From Acanthornis magna (lineage: Eukaryota; Chordata; Aves; Passeriformes; Acanthizidae): a stretch of DNA of 64,000 bases. The DNA lies in contig JAWUZG010000028.1 in NCBI GenBank assembly GCA_036785705.1, positions 992,001 through 1,056,000 of the forward strand. The letters are read 5' to 3'. Position numbers and translations under genes: made by a program. Shown one piece after another: positions 38,286-48,748 of the stretch (positions within the stretch are counted from its first letter, which is position 1; each line of letters starts with the position of its first letter). The notes beneath the pieces were generated by a model, which was not told the origin of the DNA, did not search any database, and saw only the letters and a list, made by a program, of their open reading frames with translations.

Positions 38286-39167
38286 ACAAGGAGAAGGCTG
38301 CGCTGAGGTGACATTTTGACATCACAGCTGAGCCAGCCTGGCCTGGGGAGCTGGGGAGGAGCACATCGCAGTGTTCTCAGCCACCAGGCAGGTGGGGCAG
38401 CCATCATCTGCTCAGTGCAGGCAGCAGCTCCTGCGGTTCCCACAGGTGACACTCCTGTCACCGAGGCTGCTTGACAAGCCCCACTGCAAAACTCTCATAT
38501 TAACTTGGCATCATTTTGCCGGACATTAGCAGTCAGATAAAAACTTTCTTGGATGGACAGTTTGAGGAGGATGGGATTGATGATTTTTGTCTTTCTCAGC
38601 TTCTCAGCCATGCCCAGCTCAAGCCTGTGACAACAGGCTGGCTGTGGGGTCTTCTTGGAGCAGCCAAGGCTGGCTGCCTTCAGCCTTTGGCATTGCCTTC
38701 AGCTTTCTTACTAATGTGCTGATTTTCCTCATCGGTGCGCAGAGCTCCAACACACAGTTCCAGAGACTGTGTGTGCAGTGTTTATGTTTCTAGGGAAAGA
38801 AGAATTTGATGTCTTTTCCCCTGGCACCTAATGCAGAAGTTTGAAACCTTTCTCTTATGCTGATGCCTATCCAAACTCCACTTGAACAATGGCATTTTTT
38901 TGATGGAAAGTGTTTTATGGATGGTGTTTGAAAAACCTCTGAAAGATTGCCAGTGTCTTGCACTATACTCGGTGAAGGTCCCTGGGGAGTTTATCCAGCA
39001 ACTCCATCATTTCATGTATAAATGGCTGCCTAATGTATGGAAAGGCTTTCTGGGGAAAAGTTTCATTTATACCTTTCTAGTTTGTTAATTTGTCCATGTA
39101 ATAGGAGGAAAACCATGCTGACTGTGAGTCTGAAGGGGTGTTAAATAGTTTCTACTGAATGAACAGT

Positions 39168-39262
39168 TCATAAGAACATGAGAATGACCACACAAGAGCA
39201 GATCAGAAGTCCTTCCAAGACTGTTTTTGGCACAACCAATAACGTGGCTGAGGGAAAATGTA
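39168..39262. mobile_element. Possible old amniote dispersed repeat
   Basis: CATAAGAACATGAGAATGAC, CAGATCAGAAGTCC, GGCACAACCAATAACGTGGC and AGAACGAAAGAGCAAGC resemble an amniote LINE-associated repeat (cataagaacggccatac..gtcagacc..gtgccaatgg..gaagaacagggcaagc). I rely on memory of this repeat type. Confidence 0.35.
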
Positions 39263-40317
39263 GAACGAAAGAGCAAGCAGAAAAAAAAGCTCCTACCCTC
39301 TTTACTGCCAGCATTCTATGGTTTCCTTACACCTTTTTTTTTTTTTGTGATTTATTCTTTTACCTGCACAAACACAGATCATAATCCTGAAGTCAGTATC
39401 CATACTATAGATTTTTGTAAAAAAGCCTGGTGCTCTCATCAGGCTGAGGCCAATAATGTAAGTCATCTCTAGGCAGAGCTGCCACACTGGTCCAAAGCCC
39501 CTTCTGCTGGAAGGGTCCAAGAGAGTTCCTTGGTGGATAGACCTCAATATAATTAAAGACCAGATAGGACTGACTGGCTCTCTGGGAATTGAGATACTGA
39601 TTTCACATTCTGTAAGGGTAAAGATAGTCCTGGGATTATATTTCACTAATAAATAAACCTTGGCAGTGAATTTCCTTGAATACCTGTCAAATATTCCCAT
39701 TGGTGTTTCACTAAAAATCAGAAGCCTTGATGGTACAACAAAGCTGAAATACTGAAGCAAATGAAATTTTTACCAGTGAATGCTTGAGGTTCAATTAATA
39801 GGTTCTTTAAAGTCAGGAACATTTATTCTTTTCATCACTGACTTTAGTCATATTATAGCAATAAATACAATAAGACTTGCTATAAATTGTGCTGGCCATG
39901 TATGGTCAGATAATTTGTGGGAATAATTGCTACATGGACTAGAATTACATTACCTCAGGTTATTGGATTACATATCATGTCCTGCTGAATAGTAATATCA
40001 TTTTGTTTAAATGCAAATGCTAAAATAAATGATAGCTTCTGCTTTAGGGCTGTGGATTAGTTATTCAAGATGATCTTACTATTAACTGTGCAGGGAAGAT
40101 AAATCGGTTAAAGGAAAAGCTTGACATCTTATCAATTTTTTCTATATAGAGGTTTTAGTGGAAAAAAATGCTTGTTGCAGCAGTTTCATTTTAGGTCCTT
40201 AATCAAGTGCTAAGTAAGTCTCTACTAGAAGTTTAATACAGAATTTTAAAGTGTTTGGACTTAATGAAAGCAGGCAGGACAACAGCCCTTCAGCAGCAGC
40301 AGGACAAAGTGTCTTAG

Positions 40318-40497
40318 AGTTGGTGGATCCCCCATTCCTGGAAACATCCAATGCCAGGTTGGATGGGGCTCTGAGCCCAATAGATCAATGGATCAATACC
40401 TGATCTATTGGTAGGTGTCCCTGCTTGCTTCAGTGGGGTTGGATTAGATGACCTTCAAAGGCCCCTTACAACCCAAACTACTCTATGATTCTGTACC
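40318..40497 (+). mobile_element. CR1 LINE 3' end, sense, with a 20-21-bp insertion
   Basis: The sequence GTTGGTGGATCCCCCATTCC, GAAACATCCAATGCCAGG, TTGGATGGGGCTCTGAGC, GGTGTCCCTGC, GATTAGATGACCTTCAAAGG and CTATGATTCTG is a typical avian CR1 3' end with its terminal octamer-like tail. Against the remembered consensus it carries about 20 extra bases near 40378-40398 that form an inverted copy of the adjacent TGATCTATTG. Confidence 0.9.
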
Positions 40498-43137
40498 TCT
40501 GTACAGAAGTTTTGTCACAGAAAATCGGGGAGATTGGAAAAATGAGATAAGAGGCAATTTAAAGAAGAAAAACCCGACACAAACCCCAGATTCAGCGGAA
40601 CGACCGAGCACATAAGGAGCAGGAGGAAGGGCTGGCAGAGCAATCATGGGTGCTGTGGCAGGGAGCAATGGGATGAGAAGGCAGAGCCTTCCCTCTGCCT
40701 GAGCTGGTGTGCCTTGAATTTTCTGTTCTCCCTGGGCAGGTCATAACTGGGACACGCTGATGGACGGGATAGAATTCAAGCACAGATAATAATAAGGGCT
40801 GTAGAGCAGGATTTATGAAGAAAAGTTAAGCACCAAATGTGCACAGTTTGTCTCTGTGACAGCCTGACATTAGAGCAGTGTAAATACAGATGAAAAGGAA
40901 GAGGTGTCATTTAACATAATAGAAGGGTGCTGTGAGCAAGGGTTTACACATGTCCTTACTTCAAGGAAGTCTGCACATTAATGAAGACAAAACTCAACCC
41001 CTCCTGCACGCTTGGCTGCTGCTGAGATTCCCCCTGCAACTCCTCAGCCCACGTCTTATCCCTCCTCCCTGCAGGGAAATCAATCACTCCCAGTCACATC
41101 CAGGTGGGATGAAGAGGGATTCACTCTCCCGGGAGCCAGCAAGACTCCCTCCCCATTTCTCCCGAGGCTCAGAATAAATCCCCTTAGTCGATGCTGTGCT
41201 CACACAGACCCTGCTCTGCTGTCACCCACATCTCAGGTTAGGTTGGAGCTGTGGCTGATTAGGTTTCCTGTGTGCTCTAATCCAGCACTGCTCACTGGGC
41301 AAAGGCACACTTGGGAACGCTTGGCCCTGAGGATATAATTATTCACCAAGCCAGTGAAATGGGTTATAAAGCTCCTAAACCTCAGGAAGAGCTTGAAGAC
41401 CACTAGGTCAAAAAAACCCCTGTCCATAGGAGCTGTCTGCAGATCTTTTCTGATTCCTCACTCAAGGGTAGCAGCTGTCTGAAAGCTCCTACACCTCAGG
41501 ACAGGGCAACTGGTGCTCAGCTATCAGAAAAGCATCCAGAAGTAGTAATTTCCCATTATTTCTTAGATTGCATTTTAATTATTGACAGGCAGGCAGCCAG
41601 CATTGGAAGGCTATGGCAGCCAAGAGCCCAAAGGCTTTCTGTACAGGGGGTTAAATTTTGTTAATGATCTGAGTTTCTGCCAAAGTCACTGCCACATATC
41701 AGGAGTGACACTAACTAGACTTGGAGGCTGTTTCAGTTAAGAGCTTGCACTTTATTTACATGAGCCATTTCATATACTGCTGCTCAGAAAATATGAAGAG
41801 CATGGAGAAGAAATAAGGATGGGCGAGTACCTCTGGTTTGCTGGCCAATTTACTTCTCCACATTGCTGAGTTATTTTTCTGTGGTTGAGGAAGAAATTGG
41901 CTCTTATACTGTCACATTTATTTAAGAAAACTCCTTCTTTCCAGTGCTACCTGCCCTTCTGCCTCTCATTCCAGGAAAAAATTTTACTAGGTAGTTTGGA
42001 AATTTTTATACAAGAGGAATGTTGTGATTTTTGGGCTCCTTTCTGATGTGCTAACATGTCTTTTATTTTTCCTTAGCGCTCCAGCTAAACAGACAGTTTA
42101 GATTCATTACCTTCCTCAACAAAGTCTTTCATGACCTTCAGCTTTCCTCCAGGCTACCAAATCCACCTCCTGACACCCCTGCCTCTCATTTTCCCTATGG
42201 TTGCAGCTCAGCACATCTGTATTTCACTTTTGTCCCTACCCCTGGTGTATTAAATTCAGAGATTCATCTACCCCACTGCATTAAATTCAGATGTTCATCT
42301 ACCCATTTCAAATTAATTTTCATCCTTCCATTTTCCCACTTCCCCAAACCATCTTTCACACACTACCTGGGGGTTTCCAGGAAACCCTTACGATATCCAC
42401 TCTTCCAAGACTCTTGTGGCTCTCAAGGCAAAGAGGATGGTGCTGTTGCCATCAGAGGATTTTGCTGCTGCCACCAATTTCTTGGCCACGACATTTTTCA
42501 CAGGTTTTTTTCAGTTTTTCCCGCCTCCTAGATTCTGGAGCACTCAAAAGGAATGCATGCAGCACTGACAGGATGTTCAGCAGGTGACCTGGATGCATGT
42601 GACATTGAAACAGGAGATGTTGATGACAAGAAGGCAATTTCAGCTCACCGTTCTGGTGGCCAGTAGAGTCCAGGCTGGTTGGCAGAGGCAAAGTCAGCCT
42701 GTCCCAATGTCAGCCTTGCAGTCAGAGCTGCTCTCTGAGCAGTGGACACCTTTGGAATACCTTGTAAGGTGATTCTTGGAGACCACAGAACATCTGGAAT
42801 GTGTGCCCACTGCCTATAGCCACACAGCTTCAGGACACACCCAAAACTCTTAAGCAGGATTTAGGGCTGAGAATTACGAGAAGTTGTGTGATTCCTTACT
42901 CTAAGAGAAGGAAGCAATCACCTGTCAAGGCAATCAATTTTACCTGTTTTATCTTCTGAGAAGAAATGCATGGCTGATGAATTTATAGAAGAGGAGTAGG
43001 TCATTTTAAAGGAAATATTAGCCACCCTCAAGAAATTCCTTCTGCTCAAATTTGGCTCTCCCCCACAAGTCTTGCAAAAAAGTTAGTACTGAGTATTTTA
43101 ATTCCCCCTCCAGGCCTCCACAGCTATGTGTTCTCAT
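40498..43137. other. Intergenic, no gene seen
   Basis: Only short frames are present. A 31-bp direct duplication sits at 42249-42310. Nothing else is identifiable. Confidence 0.55.
42249..42310. repeat. 31-bp tandem duplication
   Basis: ATTAAATTCAGAGATTCATC recurs 31 bases later as ATTAAATTCAGATGTTCATC, each followed by TACCC. Two imperfect copies. Confidence 0.85.
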
Positions 43138-43354
43138 TTCCCTTCCCTTCCCTTCCCTTCCCTTCCCTTCCCTTCCCTTCCCTTCCCTTCCCTTCCCTTC
43201 CCTTCCCTTCCCTTCCCTTCCCTTCCCTTCCCTTCCCTTCCCTTCCCTTCCCTTCCCTTCCCTTCCCTTCCCTTCCCTTCCCTTCCCTTCCCTTCCCTTC
43301 CCTTCCCTTCCCTTCCCTTCCCTTCCCTTCCCTTCCCTTCCCTTCCCTTCCCTT
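43138..43354. repeat. (CCCTT)n pentanucleotide microsatellite, about 43 perfect copies
   Basis: This is an uninterrupted run of TTCCC/CCCTT units of about 217 bases with no visible substitution. It is bounded by TTCTCA on the left and a degenerate TTTTCCCCTCTTTTC on the right. It is pure pyrimidine on + and pure purine on -. The frames translating as repeated Leu-Pro-Phe-Pro-Ser or Gly-Lys-Gly-Arg-Glu are artefacts of the 5-base period and not genes. Confidence 0.98.
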
Positions 43355-45759
43355 TTCCCCTCTTTTCTTTTTCCACTTATATAAATAAAATTCTAAGTGC
43401 AGAGCATCTCATTAAGTATTGTGTTCCATATTAATTCAGGTAAACCAGGAGAGGACATTGTATAAAGCACTCAATTGAGCAATAGGCTGAGTACCAGCAT
43501 GTTGGATAAATAGGAAAACAAATTCCCAGAAGGCTCAAGGCCTTGTGTTTAGCTCACTACCTTACTCAGTTCCTTGTCCTGGCAATAGACTCCCAGCAGC
43601 ATAAAATAATGCTTAATAAAACTTACGCTTGAAAGAGTAATTTGCTTGGGCTATTGATTTAATTAAATTGAGTCCATTTGTTTGAGCACTGTTTGTGTTT
43701 TAAATGCACAGCACAGAACCTACAGAGGAGTGTTCCTCACTGCAGCTGAGTACTCTATTCCTTCCTGCAGCGAGGTCAGGAATGGCAAAGGAATTTCCCT
43801 TTGGATGTGCCCTGTTGAAAATCTAAATATGGAGAGCTAAAATAATCTATCATTTTAGGCTGCTGGCTGTTGACTGGGAGCCCGTTGTGTCCTTGGTGTA
43901 ATGGACCACGTGGCTCCAGTGGGGAGAGTTAGTAACTTTATGTTTATGGGGATTTTGTCTGAGATTGATTTTCTTTATTATTCAACAACAACCAAAAAAA
44001 GGCTTTAAAATACTGTGAAACTCGTCAGGCTTTGTAAACCTGGTGTCTGTTCTACCAACTGCCTCTCTTTCTTTGGTAAATGTACTCAGTTCTATTATTC
44101 TGTAATGCCAATATCCCTTCATTTTCTGCGACTGACACTGTCAGATCTGAGGGAGTGTGCTCTGGAAGGCCTTATCTGTGAAAAATCTTGGTAAAAATTG
44201 GAAAGCTCCCTCCATTTTGCCATTTTTAAAGTGCACTTATGCTTCTCTACATGGTTTAGTGCTGGGCAACAGTCTTCAGGTGGGAGAAACAGCAAGAAAA
44301 ACAGTAGCTTTAGGAAACTTAACTCTTTAGTGTAAGACTATATTGACAGGTTGCCTTGGATCTATGATTGCTAATAAGGGACGAGAAAATATCAGACATC
44401 TCATTTTTCTGTGACTTTTTTCAAATCTGAGATGTGGAAAGTGCCACTTTCAGCAGTGGCATTCTTTATTCCACTCACTCTGAACTGGGAATCACTAGCA
44501 TTCTGTAGGAGGGTCTCTAAAAACAAAAGAACTAATTAAAAATAAGATTTTGAAGGGTTTTACTTTTTTGGCTAATACATGATAAAAATATTGGGTGGAG
44601 GTTACAACTGCCTATTGAATTCCATGCATCAGTCCTGCAGGCATGAGAATGAAGAATTACTAAACTTTCTTTGTATGGGGACTAGAAACTCAAGAATATC
44701 CTTTTGTTCAAGCACTGCAGAACTGGGTATCACAATTCTCTCATCTGAGGAGCCTGGCAGGGCCCCAGAGAATGGCCACATCTCTGAATTTTTGCCTGGA
44801 AGGCTCATCAGCCCTAATCTCCATTCACAAAATCATATTTCAGGTTCACATTCAGATTTTGAGGAATTTGGGTGGTATGAGAATCTGAATGGGATGGCGT
44901 AAAAAACCTTTTTATTGTTTCCAGCTTAGTGCAGCATTTTCTTCATAAAGCTCAGAAGATGGGTCTGATTTTCTTCCAGCATGATATGATTATGTGCTTT
45001 GTCCTGACCCTTCTTTTCACTCCTCAGCTAAGGAGTAGCCATTTCATACCATCAAATGATTGTTCATTATTGTTGAAAAGGGTGAGGGGAATTCAACACC
45101 TCCACATAAATCCAGAAGTCACTGTGTGTCAGTGGTTGAGATCCTGTAGCTAAGTGTAGCCTCTGCTCCTCTGGCAGTCAAAGGAGATATTCCCCACCAA
45201 GCCAAGGAAGTACATGTAAGTAAACAACCTCATTAGGTTTTGCACTGAGGACCTCATCACTTCAGTTATTGACATTTCAATTAATTTGGAGAACTCTCAG
45301 GATCCTCGCTGCTTACACACTGCTGACCTTCATGGTCAGTGGTGCTAATGCCCAGTTAATTATGAACAGGTTAATGCCCAGTTAGTTATAAGCAGGATTA
45401 TGCCCTTAAAAAAATGTAAATGTATTTGCTGTCAGAGAAATGATTTAGCAGTCAGCAAATGTTTGGACAAGAAGAGTGATTGGTATTAGTCCTCTTGATT
45501 TAGTTTCTCATGGATTTTTAAAGTGTTTTGATTAGTTTATTTATCTCCCATTATTAAATACCTCTGTGCCTAAAGAGAAGCAAGAAGACATGTGATGTAT
45601 TGGATCTATTTCCTAACATGAAAGGTGTGTGAGAAATTTTTAAGGTTGCGAATACAGATGTAAAGAAATGAGGAGATCACAGCCAAGGCACTCCCTCTTT
45701 TTGCATCCCTGAGAGACACATACATGGAAAAAAAACCCATATGAAGATGCAGTTAAAAA
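43355..45759. other. Intergenic, no gene seen
   Basis: Frames of up to 107 codons (44579-44902 +) resemble no family. A 26-bp tandem repeat lies at 45346-45407. Confidence 0.55.
45346..45407. repeat. 26-bp tandem repeat, 2.4 copies
   Basis: TAATGCCCAGTTAATTATGA begins at 45346 and TAATGCCCAGTTAGTTATAA at 45372. A partial third copy, TTATGCCCTTA, follows at 45398. Confidence 0.85.
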
Positions 45760-45900
45760 ATCATAAAAAACCAGAATAGTTTTTGGAAGGCACCTTTAAA
45801 AGTTATCCAGTCCAGCCTCCCTGCAATGAGCAAGGACATCTTTAACTAGTCCAGGCTGCTCAGAGCCCCATCCAGCCCAACCTTGAACGATTCCAGGGCT
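45760..45900 (-). mobile_element. CR1 LINE fragment, antisense
   Basis: CCAGTCCAGCCTCCCTGCAA, GAGCAAGGACATCTTTAAC, TAGTCCAGGCTGCTCAGAGC, CCCATCCAGCCCAACCTTGA and GATTCCAGGG follow the reverse complement of the avian CR1 3' region very closely. The TCATAAAAAACCAGAATAG just before it is the decayed 3' tail. Confidence 0.92.
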
Positions 45901-47300
45901 AATCCTGATGCATAGAAATCTGCTTGCTTTCTGTGGAATTTCACATGGATTTCTTTTTAAAATACTGAGATCATATAGCTCATTGTACAACCACTGGCAT
46001 GACATTCATTTTTGCTTTCTCCTGAGCACCTTCCTGTCTTCCTCTGGACCTTGGAAATTCTAGTAGGTGCAGATACTGAGTTTTTCATAGAAACAGAGGA
46101 AATATGATGTCTGGACTGTAATGTAAGAGCTGTATGAGGGGCAGTATAACGTTATAAATTCCCTCAGCCATTCCATGTTCTGCCATTCACTCTGCTCCTC
46201 ACCAGTTCAGCTGTGAAAGAACCATTCACAATGCTACTGACTGCTCTGGGAAGCATCTCTCTTGAAGCTGTACCAGAGGGGAAATAAAAAAGGGGTCTGG
46301 GGGACAGTTGGAACCATATTGATTGTGTGAAAATCCTCCTCAGGGCTGTCGACAATGAAGGAAAGCAACAGCTTTTCAAAAATTCATATTTGTATTAATA
46401 AAATAATATTAAAACTACAGATAGCTCTTTTGTTTCGTTTTTGTTATTTATTAATTTTTAAAAAGACATGATCCAGCCAAGGAGGATTTTTACTTCCTTA
46501 GTGAAAGAAGTAATAAAATCCACAATGTGTCCCCTTTCTTCTCCATCATCTCCTTGTTGAGCTGCCTAAGACATACTTGGCCAGCTGCTGCAACAGGCTG
46601 ATGCTTTTGAATCCAGGCCATCCATCTTGCAATTGGTTGCAATCAGTGAGGCCAAGAAAGTTCTGCAGAATCAGCTTTTTAGGCTCAATCCATGTAAAAA
46701 AATTTAAGCTCCATGGTTTTGGGCTGAAGAATTCATTCAGTGTATTCTTCATTTAATCACAATCAAGCCAAATTTCTATTAAAACTCACTGTGCACTTGA
46801 CTGCCCATGTAATAGGAACCACAGCAAACAATGAGGTATTAGTTGTCTTTTTTCCTTTCCTTTTCCTTTGACCCTTGAATCTGTACAATATCCATGGAGT
46901 GCAACTAACTACAATCTCCGCACTTAATCTTAAAACGTAATTAAAACAAAGAAGTGTGAAATGAAAAGCAATCAGACAGAAAATATGGACTCCACTCAGA
47001 GCACTTCTGTCTGTTTTAGGAATATAAATTGGACTGATTGCATACTTGGATCAGCCTAATCAAAGCAGTGCTGGAAACCCAAGTTTTTTATCCTTAGGTT
47101 TTCCTCTAAGTGGATAAAAACCACCAAGGTTGCAAAAGTCTTTTCCAGAACTGGGTCAGGGTTAGACTACAGGGGATGAACTCTGCTGGGAGTCCGTGGA
47201 AAGGCTCTGGTTCTCAGCTCCCAGGGGAAGTAGCAAGTGCCAGTCCTGACAGTTTTGGTCATCACTCTACTATTGCTGAGTCAAAAATTATAATAGCGTT
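45901..47300. other. Intergenic, no gene seen
   Basis: Short frames only; no repeat or motif stands out. Confidence 0.55.
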
Positions 47301-47410
47301 TTATATATATATACATATATATATACACACACACACACACACATATATAAAATACAATATATAATATATATAATATATATATATAATATATATAGTGTAA
47401 TATATATTAT
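47301..47410. repeat. Compound (TA)n-(CA)n-(TA)n microsatellite
   Basis: A TATA run with an ATACATAT interruption leads into about nine CA units, then into about 70 bases of interrupted TA and TAATA repeats. It is AT-rich and likely variable in length. Confidence 0.95.
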
Positions 47411-48670
47411 AACTGTTATATACAACTCCTGGCCAAATGAACAGCAGCAATGTCTGCTTTGGTTTGGTGTCTTACTCAGGCACTTCTAAGCCTTGTCCTT
47501 CTTTGGGTCTCTGCCTTATCTGATTGTCACTGCAGAGGCTTTGCAGCCATTAAACAAATAGTTTAGTACTTAATCCTGTCTGTGTCAGCATTCCCAGCCG
47601 GCAAAACAGAAAAAGAAAGAAAAAGAAAAAAGCAAAAATAATTCCTGGTTTTGGGAACTCTTTGGGCAACATTTGCACTCTGTATAGCTACAGGCAGGAG
47701 CTTCATCCATTCTTGGCTATTTTTATGTCACCAGGATCCATATAATAATTGAACAGTTCCTGGCCGTGTTGTAGATCAGCCATTTGACTCTAAAATGAAA
47801 TAACAGTGATACAAACACCAGGTACCGATACCAACAGGGGAGCTCTCAGTCAGAATATCCAGGAGTGCTTTCTCAAGGTGGTCAGGAACAGCAGTAACCA
47901 GGCTGCAGAAAGGCAGATGTGTGTTACTCAATGCTTTCCTTCTCAAAATGACACCCACAGGTGTCCATTTGTCCTCATCTCTGTCCTTATTATGCACTGG
48001 CTGGGATATAAACTGCTCAAATGGCAAATTATTTTTTCATCAGCGTTACCTACTGTTCCACAGTTGGAAAAAATCTCATAATCTTACATAAACGGTTTTA
48101 ATACAAACTTACTGTGTGTCCTCTCAAGAACTTACAAAGAAAGGGTCTCCCTCAGTTTTGACAGATTTTGTTCTATTCATTCAGCGTTTGGCCTATATCC
48201 ACCATCTGTCTTTGGCTAAATTAGGATCAGCTCAATGTGCTGTACCTCTTGGATGGACAGCGCAGGAAAACATGCAAATATCCATGGAAAAATACCTTCC
48301 TCAAGGAATATTTTATCTTTATTTGAATCAGGACTGTGAAAACATCACCACTGTGTTGTCTTTCCAGGCTGCAAATCTAATTAATATGATCTCAGACCTC
48401 TTGGGTATTAATCCTGCATTCAGCTTTTTTTTAGGTGTTGCAGGTACAGTATGGAGAGCTGTGCAGCAGCAGGGAGAAGAACAACCTCATCACCTTGCCC
48501 AGGATGGTACACCTTGGGCCAGGGAGGACCCTGAGAGGAAGAACTGCTCCTTCCCAGCCAGCAGCAGAGCTCACTTAACTGGGAAAACCTGCAGGGACTG
48601 GGACACTGTAGGAGAGGAGGTGGCCAGGAAGTTCTGAAGGGAGTGAAGGAACACATTAAAGCCTTCAAGG
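47411..48670. other. Intergenic; one long unidentified open frame
   Basis: The frame 48116-48637 (+) is 173 codons from ATG. It has no family resemblance, signal peptide or conserved motif that I can see, and it overlaps an open frame on the opposite strand. I do not call it a gene. Confidence 0.5.
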
Positions 48671-48748
48671 GGAAGGAAGGAAGGAAGGAAGGAAGGAAGG
48701 AAGGAAGGAAGGAAGGAAGGAAGGAAGGAAGGAAGGAAGGAAGGAAGG
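48671..48748. repeat. (GGAA)n tetranucleotide microsatellite, 19.5 copies
   Basis: This is an uninterrupted GGAA run of 78 bases. Tandem GGAA is a string of ETS-factor core sites. The - strand frames rich in LPSFLPSF are artefacts of it. Confidence 0.98.

Larger units (their letters stand above)
36931..40317. other. Intergenic; a few possible old LINE relics, no gene
   Basis: The largest frames (37958-38461 -, 167 codons; 39302-39760 -, 152 codons) overlap sequence that looks partly LINE-derived and match no protein family I know. A T13 run lies at 39334-39346. Confidence 0.5.

Noticed and set aside
37958..38461. 167-codon - strand frame
   Set aside because: It overlaps sequence that looks LINE-derived on the opposite strand and resembles no protein.
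39302..39760. 152-codon - strand frame
   Set aside because: It includes the translated T13 run (a Lys stretch) and repeat-like sequence; no family recognised.
43052..43434. Several long overlapping frames with Leu-Pro-Phe-Pro-Ser or Gly-Lys-Gly-Arg-Glu repeats
   Set aside because: They are produced by the 5-base period of the (CCCTT)n array, which opens all three frames on each strand.
48116..48637. 173-codon + strand frame
   Set aside because: No family resemblance, no splice or promoter context, an opposing frame overlaps it, and a frame this long is not unexpected in 64 kb over six frames.
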